NCBI RefSeq assembly: GCF_004360225.1
Contig: NZ_SNUA01000001.1
Span: forward strand, 372,001 to 436,000
Source of the DNA: Alcanivorax sp. 24
GTDB taxonomy: Bacteria > Pseudomonadota > Gammaproteobacteria > Pseudomonadales > Alcanivoracaceae
Length of the DNA stretch: 64,000 nt
Direction: 5' to 3'
The position numbers and the translations under genes are program-made. The notes beneath the pieces are model-generated. The model searched no databases and was not told the origin of the DNA. It saw only the letters and a list, made by a program, of their open reading frames with translations. Position 1 is the first letter of the stretch. Each line of letters opens with the position of its first letter. Below are positions 42,932-54,353 of this stretch, piece by piece.

Positions 42932-45130
42932 TTAGACCATTTCGGTGGGATCCACATCCAGATGCCAGCGGCAGTGGCGGGCGGAGGGCAAGCCGCGGGC
43001 GTGCCGCACCAGGGCGTCGAGTACCCGGTGCAGTGCCGGCCGCTGCCGTGCTTGCAGCAGCAGTTGGGCGCGATAACGGCCAGCCCGTTTTTCCATCGGC
43101 GCCGGCGCTGGTCCGAGGAGATTCACGCTGTCGTCGTCGATGTTCGTCTGTTGCGGAAAGGGCGCCGCGCATTCATCGAGAAAGGCCAGGGCCTTGTCCA
43201 TGGACATCGCCTCGCAGCGCAGCAATGCGAGGTGGCCGAACGGCGGCAGCCCGGCCAGGCGCCGTTCTTCCAGCAGCGTGTCGGCCAGGGCATGGTAGTC
43301 GCCGGCGGCGGCCAGACGCACCAGATGATGATCGGTATGGCGGCTTTGCAGCAGCACCCGGCCACGCAGATCTTTCCGCCCGGCGCGGCCAGCCACTTGC
43401 AGCAGCAATTGCGCGGCCTGTTCCGGGCCACGGAAGTCGGCGCTGAGGAAACCGGCGTCCAGATTGGTGATCACCACCAGACTCAGGCGTGGAAAGTGGT
43501 GGCCCTTGGCCAGCATCTGCGTCCCCACCAGCACCGCCGGCGCGCCGGCGCGGATCTCCGCCAGTTTGGCGTCCAGGCTGCCCTTTCGGCGAGTGGTGTC
43601 CCGGTCGATGCGAACCACGGGAGCCTGGCAATGATCACTCAACAGAGCCTCCAGTTTTTCCGTGCCGGCACCGGCATCGATCAAATTGCTGGAGCCGCAT
43701 TGCGGACACCGGCGCGGGACCCTCTGTTGATGATCGCAGTGGTGGCAACGCAACTGCGAGAGGCTGCGATGCCAGGTCATGACGCTGTCGCAGCGCGGGC
43801 ATTCCGCTTGCCAGCCGCAGTCCCGGCACAGGATCACCGGGGCGAAGCCGCGCCGGTTGAGGAACACCAGCGCCTGCTCGCCACGGCGCACGGTGTCCTC
43901 GATGGCGGTCAGGGCGGGGGGCAGCAGTGGCGTGTCCGGTGCCGCGTCGCGGGCATCCAGCAGTTCGATCTCCGGCAGCGCGGCGCCACCCGCCCGTCCG
44001 CGCAGGCGCAACCAATGGTAGCGGTCGGTGTGGGCCAGATGCAGGGTTTCCAGAGCCGGCGTGGCACTGCCATGGACCACCGGAATGTCCCACTGGCGGG
44101 CGCGCCAGGTGGCCAGATCCCGGGCGTGGTAACGGAAACCGTCCTGTTGTTTGAGGGAGCCGTCATGGGCTTCGTCGACGATGATCAACCCCGGGGCGTG
44201 CAACGGGGTGAAGACCGCCGAGCGGGTGCCGATAATGATGCGTGCCCGGCCGTCGCCGGCGGCGAGCCAGGCCTCCAGTCGTTCACGGTCGTTCAGGCCC
44301 GAGTGCATGACGGTCACCGGCACCGCGAAACGCTGGCGGAAACGACGCAGTGTCTGCGGTGTCAGACCGATCTCCGGTACCAACACCAGCACCTGCCGGC
44401 CGGCCGCCAATACCGGCGCCATGGCTTGCAGATACACCTCGGTTTTACCGCTGCCGGTGACGCCGTCCAGCAGAAACGGCTGAAAGCCGCTGGCCTGGTT
44501 GATCGCCTCGATCGCCAGACGCTGCTCCGCGCTGGCGCTCAGAGCGGGCTCGGCCAGGACATCCGCTGGCAACGGCGGTACCTGGGGCAGGTGCTCTTCG
44601 CGCTCCGCCCACTGCTTGTCACGCAGTGCCTGGAGCGCCGGGCGCGATACCGACAGCGCTTCCAGCATGGCCGGGGTGAGGCCGTCCGGGTGTGCGGCCA
44701 GCAGGGCCAGGGCTTCCTGCTGGCGCGGAGCCCGCTTCAGGCGATCCAGTGCCACGTGCCGGCCGCGGTCGGTGATACGCCAGCGGACCTCGGCGTCCGG
44801 CCGTGCTGCCTGCCCCTGGCGCAGCAGTGTTGGCAGCACGAAATTCAGTACTTCGCCAAGGGGATGGTGATAGTAGCCGGCGGCCCATTCGCACAGGGCG
44901 TAGAGCCGTTCATCAATGATCGGCGCCTCGTCGAGTACCCGTTTGACCGATTTGAGCGTCTTCAGGTTGCTGGGCTGATGGTCATGGACCACGCCCACCA
45001 GGGTCCGTTTTCCGAACGGCACTTCCACCCGGGTGCCACGGGGCGGCACCGGCGTCTCCGGCGGCAGGGAATAGTCGAAACAGCCCGGCAGAGGGACCGG
45101 CAAGGCAACCTGTAAGGTGGAGAGCGGCAC
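42932..45130 (-). CDS. priA: Primosomal protein N' (replication restart helicase PriA)
   Basis: A 732-residue DNA helicase that reloads the replisome at stalled forks; E. coli PriA has 732. The 3'-DNA-binding domain covers about 1-105 (GCFDYSLP, RVEVPFGKRTLVGVV). Walker A is GVTGSGKTEVY near 220, and the DEAH box reads IIVDEAHDGS near 320. The zinc-binding insertion has eight cysteines (CRDC, CPRC, CHHC, CPQC near 435-480). The C-terminal part includes QVAGRAGRKD. The start is GTG with a weak ribosome site, consistent with low expression. It is divergent from rpmE. Confidence 0.96.
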   Translation of the reverse strand: MPLSTLQVALPVPLPGCFDYSLPPETPVPPRGTRVEVPFGKRTLVGVVHDHQPSNLKTLKSVKRVLDEAPIIDERLYALCEWAAGYYHHPLGEVLNFVLPTLLRQGQAARPDAEVRWRITDRGRHVALDRLKRAPRQQEALALLAAHPDGLTPAMLEALSVSRPALQALRDKQWAEREEHLPQVPPLPADVLAEPALSASAEQRLAIEAINQASGFQPFLLDGVTGSGKTEVYLQAMAPVLAAGRQVLVLVPEIGLTPQTLRRFRQRFAVPVTVMHSGLNDRERLEAWLAAGDGRARIIIGTRSAVFTPLHAPGLIIVDEAHDGSLKQQDGFRYHARDLATWRARQWDIPVVHGSATPALETLHLAHTDRYHWLRLRGRAGGAALPEIELLDARDAAPDTPLLPPALTAIEDTVRRGEQALVFLNRRGFAPVILCRDCGWQAECPRCDSVMTWHRSLSQLRCHHCDHQQRVPRRCPQCGSSNLIDAGAGTEKLEALLSDHCQAPVVRIDRDTTRRKGSLDAKLAEIRAGAPAVLVGTQMLAKGHHFPRLSLVVITNLDAGFLSADFRGPEQAAQLLLQVAGRAGRKDLRGRVLLQSRHTDHHLVRLAAAGDYHALADTLLEERRLAGLPPFGHLALLRCEAMSMDKALAFLDECAAPFPQQTNIDDDSVNLLGPAPAPMEKRAGRYRAQLLLQARQRPALHRVLDALVRHARGLPSARHCRWHLDVDPTEMV

Positions 45131-45159
45131 GTGGAAATCCGGAAAACGGCGGTTACAGC

Positions 45160-45187
45160 TTGCGCATCGGGCGCAAACTGATATAGT
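45160..45187 (+). promoter_or_regulatory. Predicted sigma-70 promoter of rpmE
   Basis: TTGCGC and TATAGT separated by 16 bp, about 70 bp before the rpmE start codon. Consensus prediction only. Confidence 0.5.
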
Positions 45188-45264
45188 TCGCGTTCACTTT
45201 TCCCGGCGTAAGCCAGTGTGGTGCCCGGCCAGGATCGGGTAGCGACACGCAATGGAGCCCAGTT

Positions 45265-45483
45265 ATGAAAGCAGACATTCATCCTGAATACCAGGACGTG
45301 GCGATTTCCTGCAGCTGCGGAAACGTCATCCAGACCCGGTCCACCCGTGCTGGTGATTTTTCCGTGGACGTATGTTCCGCCTGCCACCCGTTCTACACCG
45401 GCAAGCAGAAACAGGCGGACAGCGGCGGCCAGATCGACAAGTTCAAGCAGCGCTTTGGTGTGTTGCGCTCCAAGAAGAACTGA
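45265..45483 (+). CDS. rpmE: 50S ribosomal protein L31 (zinc-binding form)
   Basis: A 72-residue ribosomal protein that bridges the 50S and 30S subunits. The zinc ligands Cys16, Cys18, Cys37 and Cys40 are all present, so this is the C+ form, not the zinc-free YkgM-type copy made under zinc shortage. KADIHPEY at the start and [10 protein letters not shown] at the end are the family's ends. GGAG lies 7 bases before the ATG. It is a single-gene unit with its own predicted promoter and a strong terminator. Confidence 0.97.
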   Translation: MKADIHPEYQDVAISCSCGNVIQTRSTRAGDFSVDVCSACHPFYTGKQKQADSGGQIDKFKQRFGVLRSKKN

Positions 45484-45512
45484 TCGTTCTCATTGCTTTG
45501 CGTTCCACCTGT

Positions 45513-45538
45513 AAAAAGCACCCTTCCGGGTGCTTTTT
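45513..45538 (+). terminator. Intrinsic terminator of rpmE
   Basis: Perfect 11-bp stem AAAAAGCACCC / GGGTGCTTTTT with a TTCC loop; the T-run is part of the stem's right arm. The A-run at the left makes it potentially usable in both directions. Confidence 0.9.
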
Positions 45539-45693
45539 ACGTTCATCGCCGGCATTGTTTTACATAAGCAGCGGTTTTTCATCAATTGAAGCTTTCCACC
45601 GGTAGAATCTGGTATCGATGGAAATTTACGTCGATTGATTTTTATTTGGCCAATATAGTGTTTTGAAGCCCGTTTCGGGGAGCGGAGACCACC

Positions 45694-46968
45694 ATGTCCG
45701 AGGATTTCAAGAAGGCGGCCCTGGATTATCATGCCAAACCACGTCCAGGGAAGATCAGTGTCGAGGTGACCAAGAGCGCGAAAACCGGTCGCGACCTCAG
45801 CCTGGCCTATAGCCCCGGCGTAGCGGAACCGGTGCGTGAGATCGCGCGCGAACCGGAGCTGGCCTACCGTTTCACCGCCAAGGGCAACCTGGTGGCGGTG
45901 ATCAGTGATGGCACCGCTATCCTGGGACTGGGCAACCTGGGTGCGCTGGCGTCCAAGCCGGTGATGGAAGGCAAGGGCATTCTGTTCAAGCTGTTCGCCG
46001 GTATCGACGTGTTTGACATCGAAGTCGAAGCAGAGGATCCGCAGGCGTTCATTGATACCGTGGTGCGCATTCACACCACCTTTGGCGGTATCAACCTGGA
46101 AGACATCCGCGCGCCGGAGTGCTTCGAGATCGAACGCGTGCTCAAGGAAATCTGCGACGTGCCGGTGTTCCATGACGACCAGCATGGTACCGCCATCGTG
46201 GTCGGCGCCGGGCTGCTCAACGCCCTGGAAATCCAGAACAAGCGCATCGAGGACATCAAGGTGGTGTGCGTTGGCGCCGGTGCCGCCGGGGTTGCTTCCG
46301 TGCGGCTGCTGATCGAAATGGGCGCGCGCAAGGAAAATATCCTGGTATTGGACCGCAAGGGCGTGATCCACAACCGCCGCGACGATCTCAACCAGTACAA
46401 AGCGGCGCTGGCCAATGACACCGACAAACGCACCCTGGATGACGCCATCGAAGGCGCCGACGTGTTCATCGGCGTGTCCGGCCCGGATATGCTGACGCCG
46501 GAAATGGTGAAGAAGATGGCCGACAAGCCGATCATCTTCGCGCTGGCCAACCCGGACCCGGAAATCCGCCCGGAAGTGGCCAAGGCCGCCCGCGCCGATG
46601 CCATCATCGCCACCGGCCGTTCCGATTATCCGAACCAGGTCAACAACGTTCTGTGCTTCCCGTACATGTTCCGGGGGGCCCTGGATGTACGCTCCACCTC
46701 CATCAACGAGGACATGAAGCTGGCGGCGGTGCACGCCATCGCCGAGCTGGTGCGTGAAGCACCGCCCCGGGAAGTGCTGGAAGCCTATGGTGGCGAGCCG
46801 CTGAACTTTGGTCCGGAATACATCATTCCCAAGCCCAACGACCCGCGCCTGCTGGGCCGGGTCTCCGCCGCCGTGGCCCGTGCGGCCGTGGATTCTGGCG
46901 TCGCCCGCAAAGGCTACCCGTCTCACTATCCGCTGAAGTCCCTGGACGATATCTTCCCGGAGCTTTGA
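45694..46968 (+). CDS. Malic enzyme (malate dehydrogenase, oxaloacetate-decarboxylating)
   Basis: A 424-residue short-form malic enzyme that converts malate to pyruvate and CO2 with NAD(P)H formation. [11 protein letters not shown] near 38, [14 protein letters not shown] near 70, the metal-binding [12 protein letters not shown] near 157 and the Rossmann [12 protein letters not shown] near 190 are in family order. The acetyltransferase-like C-terminal domain of long MaeB is absent, as in the Pseudomonas gene at the same place before ponA. The sequence does not securely decide NAD versus NADP. The 210-bp upstream gap is AT-rich after the rpmE terminator and contains a TATAGT box near 45655, a possible -10 element. 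Confidence 0.94.
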   Translation: MSEDFKKAALDYHAKPRPGKISVEVTKSAKTGRDLSLAYSPGVAEPVREIAREPELAYRFTAKGNLVAVISDGTAILGLGNLGALASKPVMEGKGILFKLFAGIDVFDIEVEAEDPQAFIDTVVRIHTTFGGINLEDIRAPECFEIERVLKEICDVPVFHDDQHGTAIVVGAGLLNALEIQNKRIEDIKVVCVGAGAAGVASVRLLIEMGARKENILVLDRKGVIHNRRDDLNQYKAALANDTDKRTLDDAIEGADVFIGVSGPDMLTPEMVKKMADKPIIFALANPDPEIRPEVAKAARADAIIATGRSDYPNQVNNVLCFPYMFRGALDVRSTSINEDMKLAAVHAIAELVREAPPREVLEAYGGEPLNFGPEYIIPKPNDPRLLGRVSAAVARAAVDSGVARKGYPSHYPLKSLDDIFPEL

Positions 46969-47127
46969 CGGACGGGTTCGTTAGCCGCTCCCACGGCAGG
47001 TCGTCGAGGCCTTCGTGGGAACAGCTGGCGAGCGCGACGTCTGTACCCCTCACCCTCCGCGCCGCGCGCAAACCGGTCCGCATGACTATACTGTGTCGGA
47101 CAACGGCAGACGCATGGAGCGCGATGT

Positions 47128-48522
47128 TTGGACAATACCAACAAATCTGAGCCAGCCATCGGCGGCAAAGCCGTTGTTGTCATCGCGGTATTGGTCAGTA
47201 TCGCCAGTGCCCTGGCGATCTGCTGGACGCTGTCCAAGGGGGCCGACGTAGACCCCGCTGATTATCCCCGTAGCCGCTATGCCCACGATGACGCCGGTGG
47301 TGTCTGGTTTTTGCGCCCCGGCGATGGCTATCAGCGGGTGGAAGGCGCCGACGCGGACAGCTTCGAGCCACTGCCAGCCAATGCCAGTGGGCCCATTGAG
47401 TACAGCGGCCTGGCCCGGGATCGCGACCATCTCTATGCCATGGGGCAGCGTATGCCCGGTGTGGCGCCGGACGGCGTGCACTATCTGGAGTCCCGTTACT
47501 ACGTTGCCGGTGATCAGGCGTATTACGGTGCCACGCTGTTGGAAGGGGCGGATGCTGACCGGCTGCGGGTATTCCAGAACGCCCCAAGGTACCCCAACGA
47601 GTACGCTCACGATGACCGACGCCTGTATTTCCAGGGTCGGTGGATCCAGGGTGCGGACATCGCGTCCTTGGCGAAGGTCCCCCGGGAAGCGCCGACGCCG
47701 GCGGAACGGGGGTATCTGAAAGACCGTCATCGGGTGTACTACCGGGACCGCGTGGTGGTGGGCGCGAATGCGGATTCCTTCGCGCTGGTGGCAGTGCCGG
47801 GGTTGATCGTGGATCGGAGTCACCATGCCTTTTATGGCCACGATGGCCGGCATTACTTCCTGAGAGACCAGGCACTGCCGGAGCGGGTGGCAGGCACCGA
47901 GCAGGCGTTACCGCCGGGTGGCCTGGAACTGCTGCTGGCGGACCGGGATCTGGGTTGGCATTTCCTGTTTTATCAGGGGCGGCAACTGTTCTATCACCAA
48001 CCGTTCACCAATGAATTGGAACCTCTGTGCCGGCGGGATTCCGGGGCGCCGCTGGAGCAATTGGGGCGGGGTCTGTACCGGGATGACCGGCATCTGTACT
48101 ACGCCTGGACGGCACTGGATCATCGCAAGGGCCGGTACGCCAGCGGCCTGCGTGGATGGTATACCGGGTTGGAAGTGGTGCCCGGTGTGCATCCCGATGA
48201 GTGGCGTCTGATCGGCGAGCGCCGTTTGCACATGCCAGGCAAAACCCTGACCGGGAATCTGTATCAGGCCGATGAGCGCCGTTTTCTCAATCCCGCCGAA
48301 GGGTATGTGGCCGGGCTGTGGGGCGTGAATGGAGACGGGCAGCTACAGAGGCTGGATAGAGAGAACGAGTGCCTGGCGTACACGCGCAATCCGGACTGGA
48401 ATTACGTTCCGGCGCGTGCCCGCGCTATCCTCATCCTGCTCGCCATCGTGCTGACTGTCATCGGTGGTATCCGCTGGCTGCTGCGGCGAAAGGCAACAGG
48501 AACCAAGGGAGGGCATCAATGA
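47128..48522 (+). CDS. DKNYY-repeat membrane protein 1
   Basis: A 464-residue protein with membrane segments at both ends (about 14-36 and 431-452) and a long domain between them built of repeated DKNYY-type units: DRDHLYAMGQRMPGV, DDRRLYFQGRWIQGAD, KDRHRVYYRDRVVVGAN, and DDRHLYYAW. Each has an Asp/Lys-x-x-x-Val/Leu-Tyr-Tyr core followed by xxGAD. The function of DKNYY proteins is not known. The start is TTG, chosen for GGAG 8 bases upstream and because the membrane segment follows at once. The second gene overlaps its end (ATGA). In Pseudomonas no such genes lie between malic enzyme and ponA. Confidence 0.82.
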   Translation: MDNTNKSEPAIGGKAVVVIAVLVSIASALAICWTLSKGADVDPADYPRSRYAHDDAGGVWFLRPGDGYQRVEGADADSFEPLPANASGPIEYSGLARDRDHLYAMGQRMPGVAPDGVHYLESRYYVAGDQAYYGATLLEGADADRLRVFQNAPRYPNEYAHDDRRLYFQGRWIQGADIASLAKVPREAPTPAERGYLKDRHRVYYRDRVVVGANADSFALVAVPGLIVDRSHHAFYGHDGRHYFLRDQALPERVAGTEQALPPGGLELLLADRDLGWHFLFYQGRQLFYHQPFTNELEPLCRRDSGAPLEQLGRGLYRDDRHLYYAWTALDHRKGRYASGLRGWYTGLEVVPGVHPDEWRLIGERRLHMPGKTLTGNLYQADERRFLNPAEGYVAGLWGVNGDGQLQRLDRENECLAYTRNPDWNYVPARARAILILLAIVLTVIGGIRWLLRRKATGTKGGHQ

Positions 48523-49814
48523 GACGATGGGGGCAGGGGCTGGCCTGGGTCATGGCGATTCTGGCGCTGATGGTCTCGCTGATGCTGTGGCTGGATCCCG
48601 GGGAAGAACCCGAGGTGAACCGCACTGATTATCCGGTAAGCCGCTACAGCCATGATGAGAACGGTGGTATCTGGTTTCTGCGAGCGGGAGAGGGCCATCA
48701 TCGGGTCGAGGGGGCCGATCCGGAGACTTTCGAACCGGTGCCCGGCGATACTGGGAAAGGCTACTTTTACAGTGGTCTGGCCCGGGACCGCGAGCACTTC
48801 TATGTCGACGGCCAGCAGCAACCGGAGGTGAATCCGGATTCCGTCCGTTATCTGGGCCGCCACTACTATCGTGCCGGTGACCGGGTGTATTACCGCACCA
48901 CGTTACTGGATGGCGCCGATGCCGCCAGGGTCCGCGTCCGCCACGGCGATTACGCCGACGATGGACGGCGGCTGTACTATCAGGGGCACCGGATCGCCGA
49001 CGCCGATGTTTCCTCGTTGAGCGAAGTGGCGGTGACGGAACGGACCTCGGCGGACTTTTACTACCTCAAGGACGCCGGCAGGGTCTATTACCGGGGCAAG
49101 GTGGTGGAAGGAGCAGAACCGGGGGACTTCACCGTGATCAGGGTCGAAGGGGACACCTGGGGCAACCACTACGGCCACGATGGTGATCGCTACTTCTTCA
49201 AGGACCAACCATTGCCCGATCAGGCGGCGGATTCCGGTCAGGCGCTGCGGCCGGGTGATCTCAAGTTATTGTTGGCGGACAAGGAGTTTGGCTGGCACCT
49301 GCTGTTCTATCAGGATGACAGCGTCTTCTACCATCAGCCTTACACCAATGAGGTGAAGGTGCTGTGCCGGCGCGATTCCGGCGCTCCCATGGAGGCGTTG
49401 GGGCAGGGGCTTTACCGGGACGACCGGCATCTGTATTTCGCCTGGGTGGAATGGGACTGGAATCGGCAAAGCCGAGGCGGAGGGCGCGGGCTGCAGGGTT
49501 GGAGCAGTGGCCTGGCGGTGGTGCCGGGTATTGATCCCGACACATTCCGTATTATTGAAAAGACGCATTACCGCCGGTCGGGATCCGCGCTGCGTGGCGA
49601 GGTGTACGAGGCCAACGGAGAGCGTTTCTTCCATCCGGATTACAAAGGAGCGGCCCCCTACCAGGCGGCGTTGATGGGCTTCGATGAGAGCGGTGAGTTG
49701 CGCCACTTGCGACATGACGGCCGCTGTGGTGCCTATACGGAGTCCCCGAACCGCTCGAGTTTCCTCAATGATCTGAAAGGTATGGTGAAATGGATGATCA
49801 ATCGCGGCTCGTGA
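48519..49814 (+). CDS. DKNYY-repeat membrane protein 2 (tandem paralogue)
   Basis: A 431-residue paralogue of the gene before it, aligning over nearly the whole length: ENGGIWFLRAGEGHHRVEGAD matches DAGGVWFLRPGDGYQRVEGAD of protein 1 in residues around 45-65, and VLCRRDSGAP matches PLCRRDSGAP. Repeats include DRVYYRTTLLDGAD, DGRRLYYQGHRIADAD and DAGRVYYRGKVVEGAE. It has the N-terminal membrane segment (about 8-25) but lacks the C-terminal one; it ends in FLNDLKGMVKWMINRGS, perhaps amphipathic. The ATG overlaps the first gene's stop and GGGAGGG precedes it. A perfect inverted repeat spans its stop codon. Function unknown. Confidence 0.82.
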   Translation: MRRWGQGLAWVMAILALMVSLMLWLDPGEEPEVNRTDYPVSRYSHDENGGIWFLRAGEGHHRVEGADPETFEPVPGDTGKGYFYSGLARDREHFYVDGQQQPEVNPDSVRYLGRHYYRAGDRVYYRTTLLDGADAARVRVRHGDYADDGRRLYYQGHRIADADVSSLSEVAVTERTSADFYYLKDAGRVYYRGKVVEGAEPGDFTVIRVEGDTWGNHYGHDGDRYFFKDQPLPDQAADSGQALRPGDLKLLLADKEFGWHLLFYQDDSVFYHQPYTNEVKVLCRRDSGAPMEALGQGLYRDDRHLYFAWVEWDWNRQSRGGGRGLQGWSSGLAVVPGIDPDTFRIIEKTHYRRSGSALRGEVYEANGERFFHPDYKGAAPYQAALMGFDESGELRHLRHDGRCGAYTESPNRSSFLNDLKGMVKWMINRGS

Positions 49815-49827
49815 GCCGCGATTGATC
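49796..49827. terminator. Perfect inverted repeat at the convergent DKNYY2 / mrcA junction
   Basis: GATCAATCGCGGCTC / GAGCCGCGATTGATC, 15 bp each with only a 2-base centre, overlaps the DKNYY2 stop codon. There is no T-run on either side, so intrinsic termination is uncertain; position between converging genes suggests a bidirectional end signal. Confidence 0.5.
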
Positions 49828-49844
49828 CGGCAACCGGGAACGGA

Positions 49845-52448
49845 TCAGAAAATCTGTTCCGGGCTGCCGCCACTGCCGCCATTGTAGGGGCTTTCCTGTT
49901 CTGGCACTTCATCCTCACGGAAATACTCGAAGATGGCATTGCCGTTGCCGGACCGCGCGACCAGGCCGCTCTTCGGATCAATGCGGACCGAGACAATGCC
50001 CGGCGGCTGACGCAGGGAGGTTTCCGGAACGCCCTCCAAGGCCTTGCCCATGTAGCTGATCCAGATCGGCAGGGCGGCGCGACCGCCGTATTCTCCCCAG
50101 CCCAGGGAGGTTGGCGTGTCCAGTCCCACCCACACGGTGGTCACCAGGCTCGGCGCATAGCCGGAGAACCAGGCGTCCACATGATTGTTGGTGGTACCGG
50201 TCTTGCCGGCGAGATCCTTGCGGCCCAGGGAGCTTGCCTGGCGACCGGTGCCGCGCTTGATCACGTCCTGCAGCATGGAGTTCATCAGCCAGGCCACCTG
50301 CGGGTCCAGCGTGCGTGGTGCCAGTACCGGCGGCGGCTGCAGGGTTTCCGGAGGTTGCTCATTGCCGTTGTCACTGTTGCCGAGGCTCACTTCCTCGCGT
50401 TCCAGCAGGGTGGGCAGTTGTTCGCGCTGTTCCCAGGTCGCTTCCTCGGCGGCGATTCGGGCCCGTTCATCGGCGCAGGGCAGGTCGCACCGCAACACCT
50501 CCGGTGCGCGCCACAGCACATGGCCGTCGCGATCCTCGATGCGATCAATGTACCAGGGCGCCACCCGGTAGCCGCCGTTGGCGAACATGGCATAGGCGGT
50601 GGCCAGCTCCAGCGGTGTCAGCGACCCGCTGCCCAGGGCCAGGGACAGGTCCCTCTGGAAGCGATCATAGGGCAGCCCGAATTCCTTCAGCGTTTCCATG
50701 GTCTGCTCGATGCCCACCTGGCGCAGAATTCGGATCGACACCAGGTTAAGGGAGCGGTACAGCGCCTCACGCATGCGGGTGGGGCCGTAGAAACGGCCGC
50801 TGGAACCTTTCGGCCGCCAGGCCTTGCCCAGCTCGGAACTGTCGTAGACCACCGGGGCATCATTGATGATGGTGGCCGGCGTGAAACCGTTTTCCAGTGC
50901 CGCGGTATAAACAAACGGCTTGAACACGGAACCGGCCTGGCGCTGGCCCTGCATCGCCCGGTTGAAGTTGGAGGCGGCGAAGCTGTAGCCGCCTTGCAGG
51001 GCTTGCAGGGCTCCGGTTTCCGGATCCAGTGACACCAGCGCGGATTGTGCCTGGGGCAATTGCGCCAGACGCCAGCGGGCGCCGTTTTTGTCATCCACCG
51101 GGCGGACATAGACGACGTTGCCGACTTTGAGGACGTCGGCGACTTGCTTCGGTTTTTCCCCGACATAGCCCTTGCGCAAGGCCGGGCGGGCCCAACTGAT
51201 ATCCTTCCAGTTCACCACTGCCTGCTTGCCGTCGCCGAGCAGCATGGCGGCGGCGTCTTCCCGTACCTCGGTGACGACGGCCGTGCGCAGCGGGCCGTAG
51301 GCGGGCTGGTTCTTGAAGGTGTCGAGCCAGGCCACCACGTCGTTGCTCAGGCCTTCCTGATCTTCCTCTTCCTGACGGGCCAGTTCCGGCTGCGGTGCCT
51401 CATCCTCGGGGGCGGCCTCCGCCTCATCGCCCCGGGGCCATGCCAGTGCCGGCAGGGAGCCGGTATCCACCTCGGCCAGCGGGCCACGATAGCCGTGGCG
51501 CTCATCGTATTCGTGCAGGCCCTCGCGCAGGGCGCGTACCGCTGCTTCCTGACGCTTGCTGTCGACCGTGGTGATAACCCGCAATCCCTGGGTGTAGAGG
51601 TCGCCGGGGATGATGTCGGCCACCGCCAGGCGCGCCATTTCCGCCACATAGGCGCCCTCCACTTCCGGGCGCGAAGTGTGATAGCGGGCGGTTACCGGTG
51701 CCTGCCGGGCTTGTTCCATTTGCTCCTCGGTGATGGCGCCGGTTTCGAGCATGCGGCCGAGAATCCAGTTGCGGCGCTGTACCGCCCGCTCCGGATTGGT
51801 GATCGGGTTGTAGGCGGAAGGGGCCTTCGGCAGGCCGGCGATCATCGCCAGCTGCGGCAGGGTCAGTTCGCCGATGTCCTTGCCGTAGTAGACCTTGGCC
51901 GCGGCCTGGGCGCCGTAGGAGCGGTGCCCCAGGTAGATCTTGTTGAGATACAGCTCGAGAATCTGCTCCTTGGTCAGGATGTTCTCGATCTGCATGGCAA
52001 GCACGATCTCGTTGAACTTGCGCAGGAAACGCTGTTCCCGGTCGAGAAAGAAGTTGCGCGCCACCTGCATGGTGATGGTGGACCCGCCGGAGCGGATCTC
52101 GCGATAGCGGATCAACTCCACCGCGGCCCGGGCCAGCCCTTTCACGTCCACGCCGGCATGACGGAAGAAGCGCTCGTCCTCCGCCGCCAGCACTGCCTGG
52201 ACGAACATCGGCGGCAGATGGTCGAAGGTGACCGGCTCGCGGCGCTTCTCGCCGTATTCGGCCATGAGTTTCTCGTCGCTGCTGTAAATGCGCAGCGGCG
52301 TCTGGTATTCGACCTCGCGAATGCCAATGGCATCAGGCAGTTGCGGCGCCAGATACAGGTAGGAGCCGGCCATGACCAGGACGGCGCCACAGACGGCGGC
52401 AAAGGCGAGGAGGAGAAGGGGGCGGATCCAACGGACGGCAGATTGCAT
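49845..52448 (-). CDS. mrcA: Penicillin-binding protein 1A
   Basis: An 867-residue bifunctional peptidoglycan synthase of the inner membrane. After one membrane segment (about 9-30) the glycosyltransferase domain (about 55-230) carries AAEDERFF with catalytic Glu90 and GGSTITMQVARN. An OB-like region with an acidic, Pro/Glu-rich stretch (about 340-370) follows. The transpeptidase domain has SVFK with active Ser507, SLN at 566-568 and KTGT at 749-752. Residues 650-705, just before the KTGT block, form a charged low-complexity insertion with two cysteines (CDLPC). No clear ribosome site precedes the ATG. It is divergent from pilM, as ponA is in Pseudomonas. Confidence 0.96.
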   Translation of the reverse strand: MQSAVRWIRPLLLLAFAAVCGAVLVMAGSYLYLAPQLPDAIGIREVEYQTPLRIYSSDEKLMAEYGEKRREPVTFDHLPPMFVQAVLAAEDERFFRHAGVDVKGLARAAVELIRYREIRSGGSTITMQVARNFFLDREQRFLRKFNEIVLAMQIENILTKEQILELYLNKIYLGHRSYGAQAAAKVYYGKDIGELTLPQLAMIAGLPKAPSAYNPITNPERAVQRRNWILGRMLETGAITEEQMEQARQAPVTARYHTSRPEVEGAYVAEMARLAVADIIPGDLYTQGLRVITTVDSKRQEAAVRALREGLHEYDERHGYRGPLAEVDTGSLPALAWPRGDEAEAAPEDEAPQPELARQEEEDQEGLSNDVVAWLDTFKNQPAYGPLRTAVVTEVREDAAAMLLGDGKQAVVNWKDISWARPALRKGYVGEKPKQVADVLKVGNVVYVRPVDDKNGARWRLAQLPQAQSALVSLDPETGALQALQGGYSFAASNFNRAMQGQRQAGSVFKPFVYTAALENGFTPATIINDAPVVYDSSELGKAWRPKGSSGRFYGPTRMREALYRSLNLVSIRILRQVGIEQTMETLKEFGLPYDRFQRDLSLALGSGSLTPLELATAYAMFANGGYRVAPWYIDRIEDRDGHVLWRAPEVLRCDLPCADERARIAAEEATWEQREQLPTLLEREEVSLGNSDNGNEQPPETLQPPPVLAPRTLDPQVAWLMNSMLQDVIKRGTGRQASSLGRKDLAGKTGTTNNHVDAWFSGYAPSLVTTVWVGLDTPTSLGWGEYGGRAALPIWISYMGKALEGVPETSLRQPPGIVSVRIDPKSGLVARSGNGNAIFEYFREDEVPEQESPYNGGSGGSPEQIF

Positions 52449-54339
<1,891 letters not shown>

Positions 54340-54353
<14 letters not shown>

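Noticed and set aside
42911-45115. Plus-strand ORF of 734 codons antisense to priA
   Set aside because: It lies wholly opposite priA, has no recognisable domain, and is rich in Gln/His/Arg/Gly as expected from the complement of GC-rich coding sequence.
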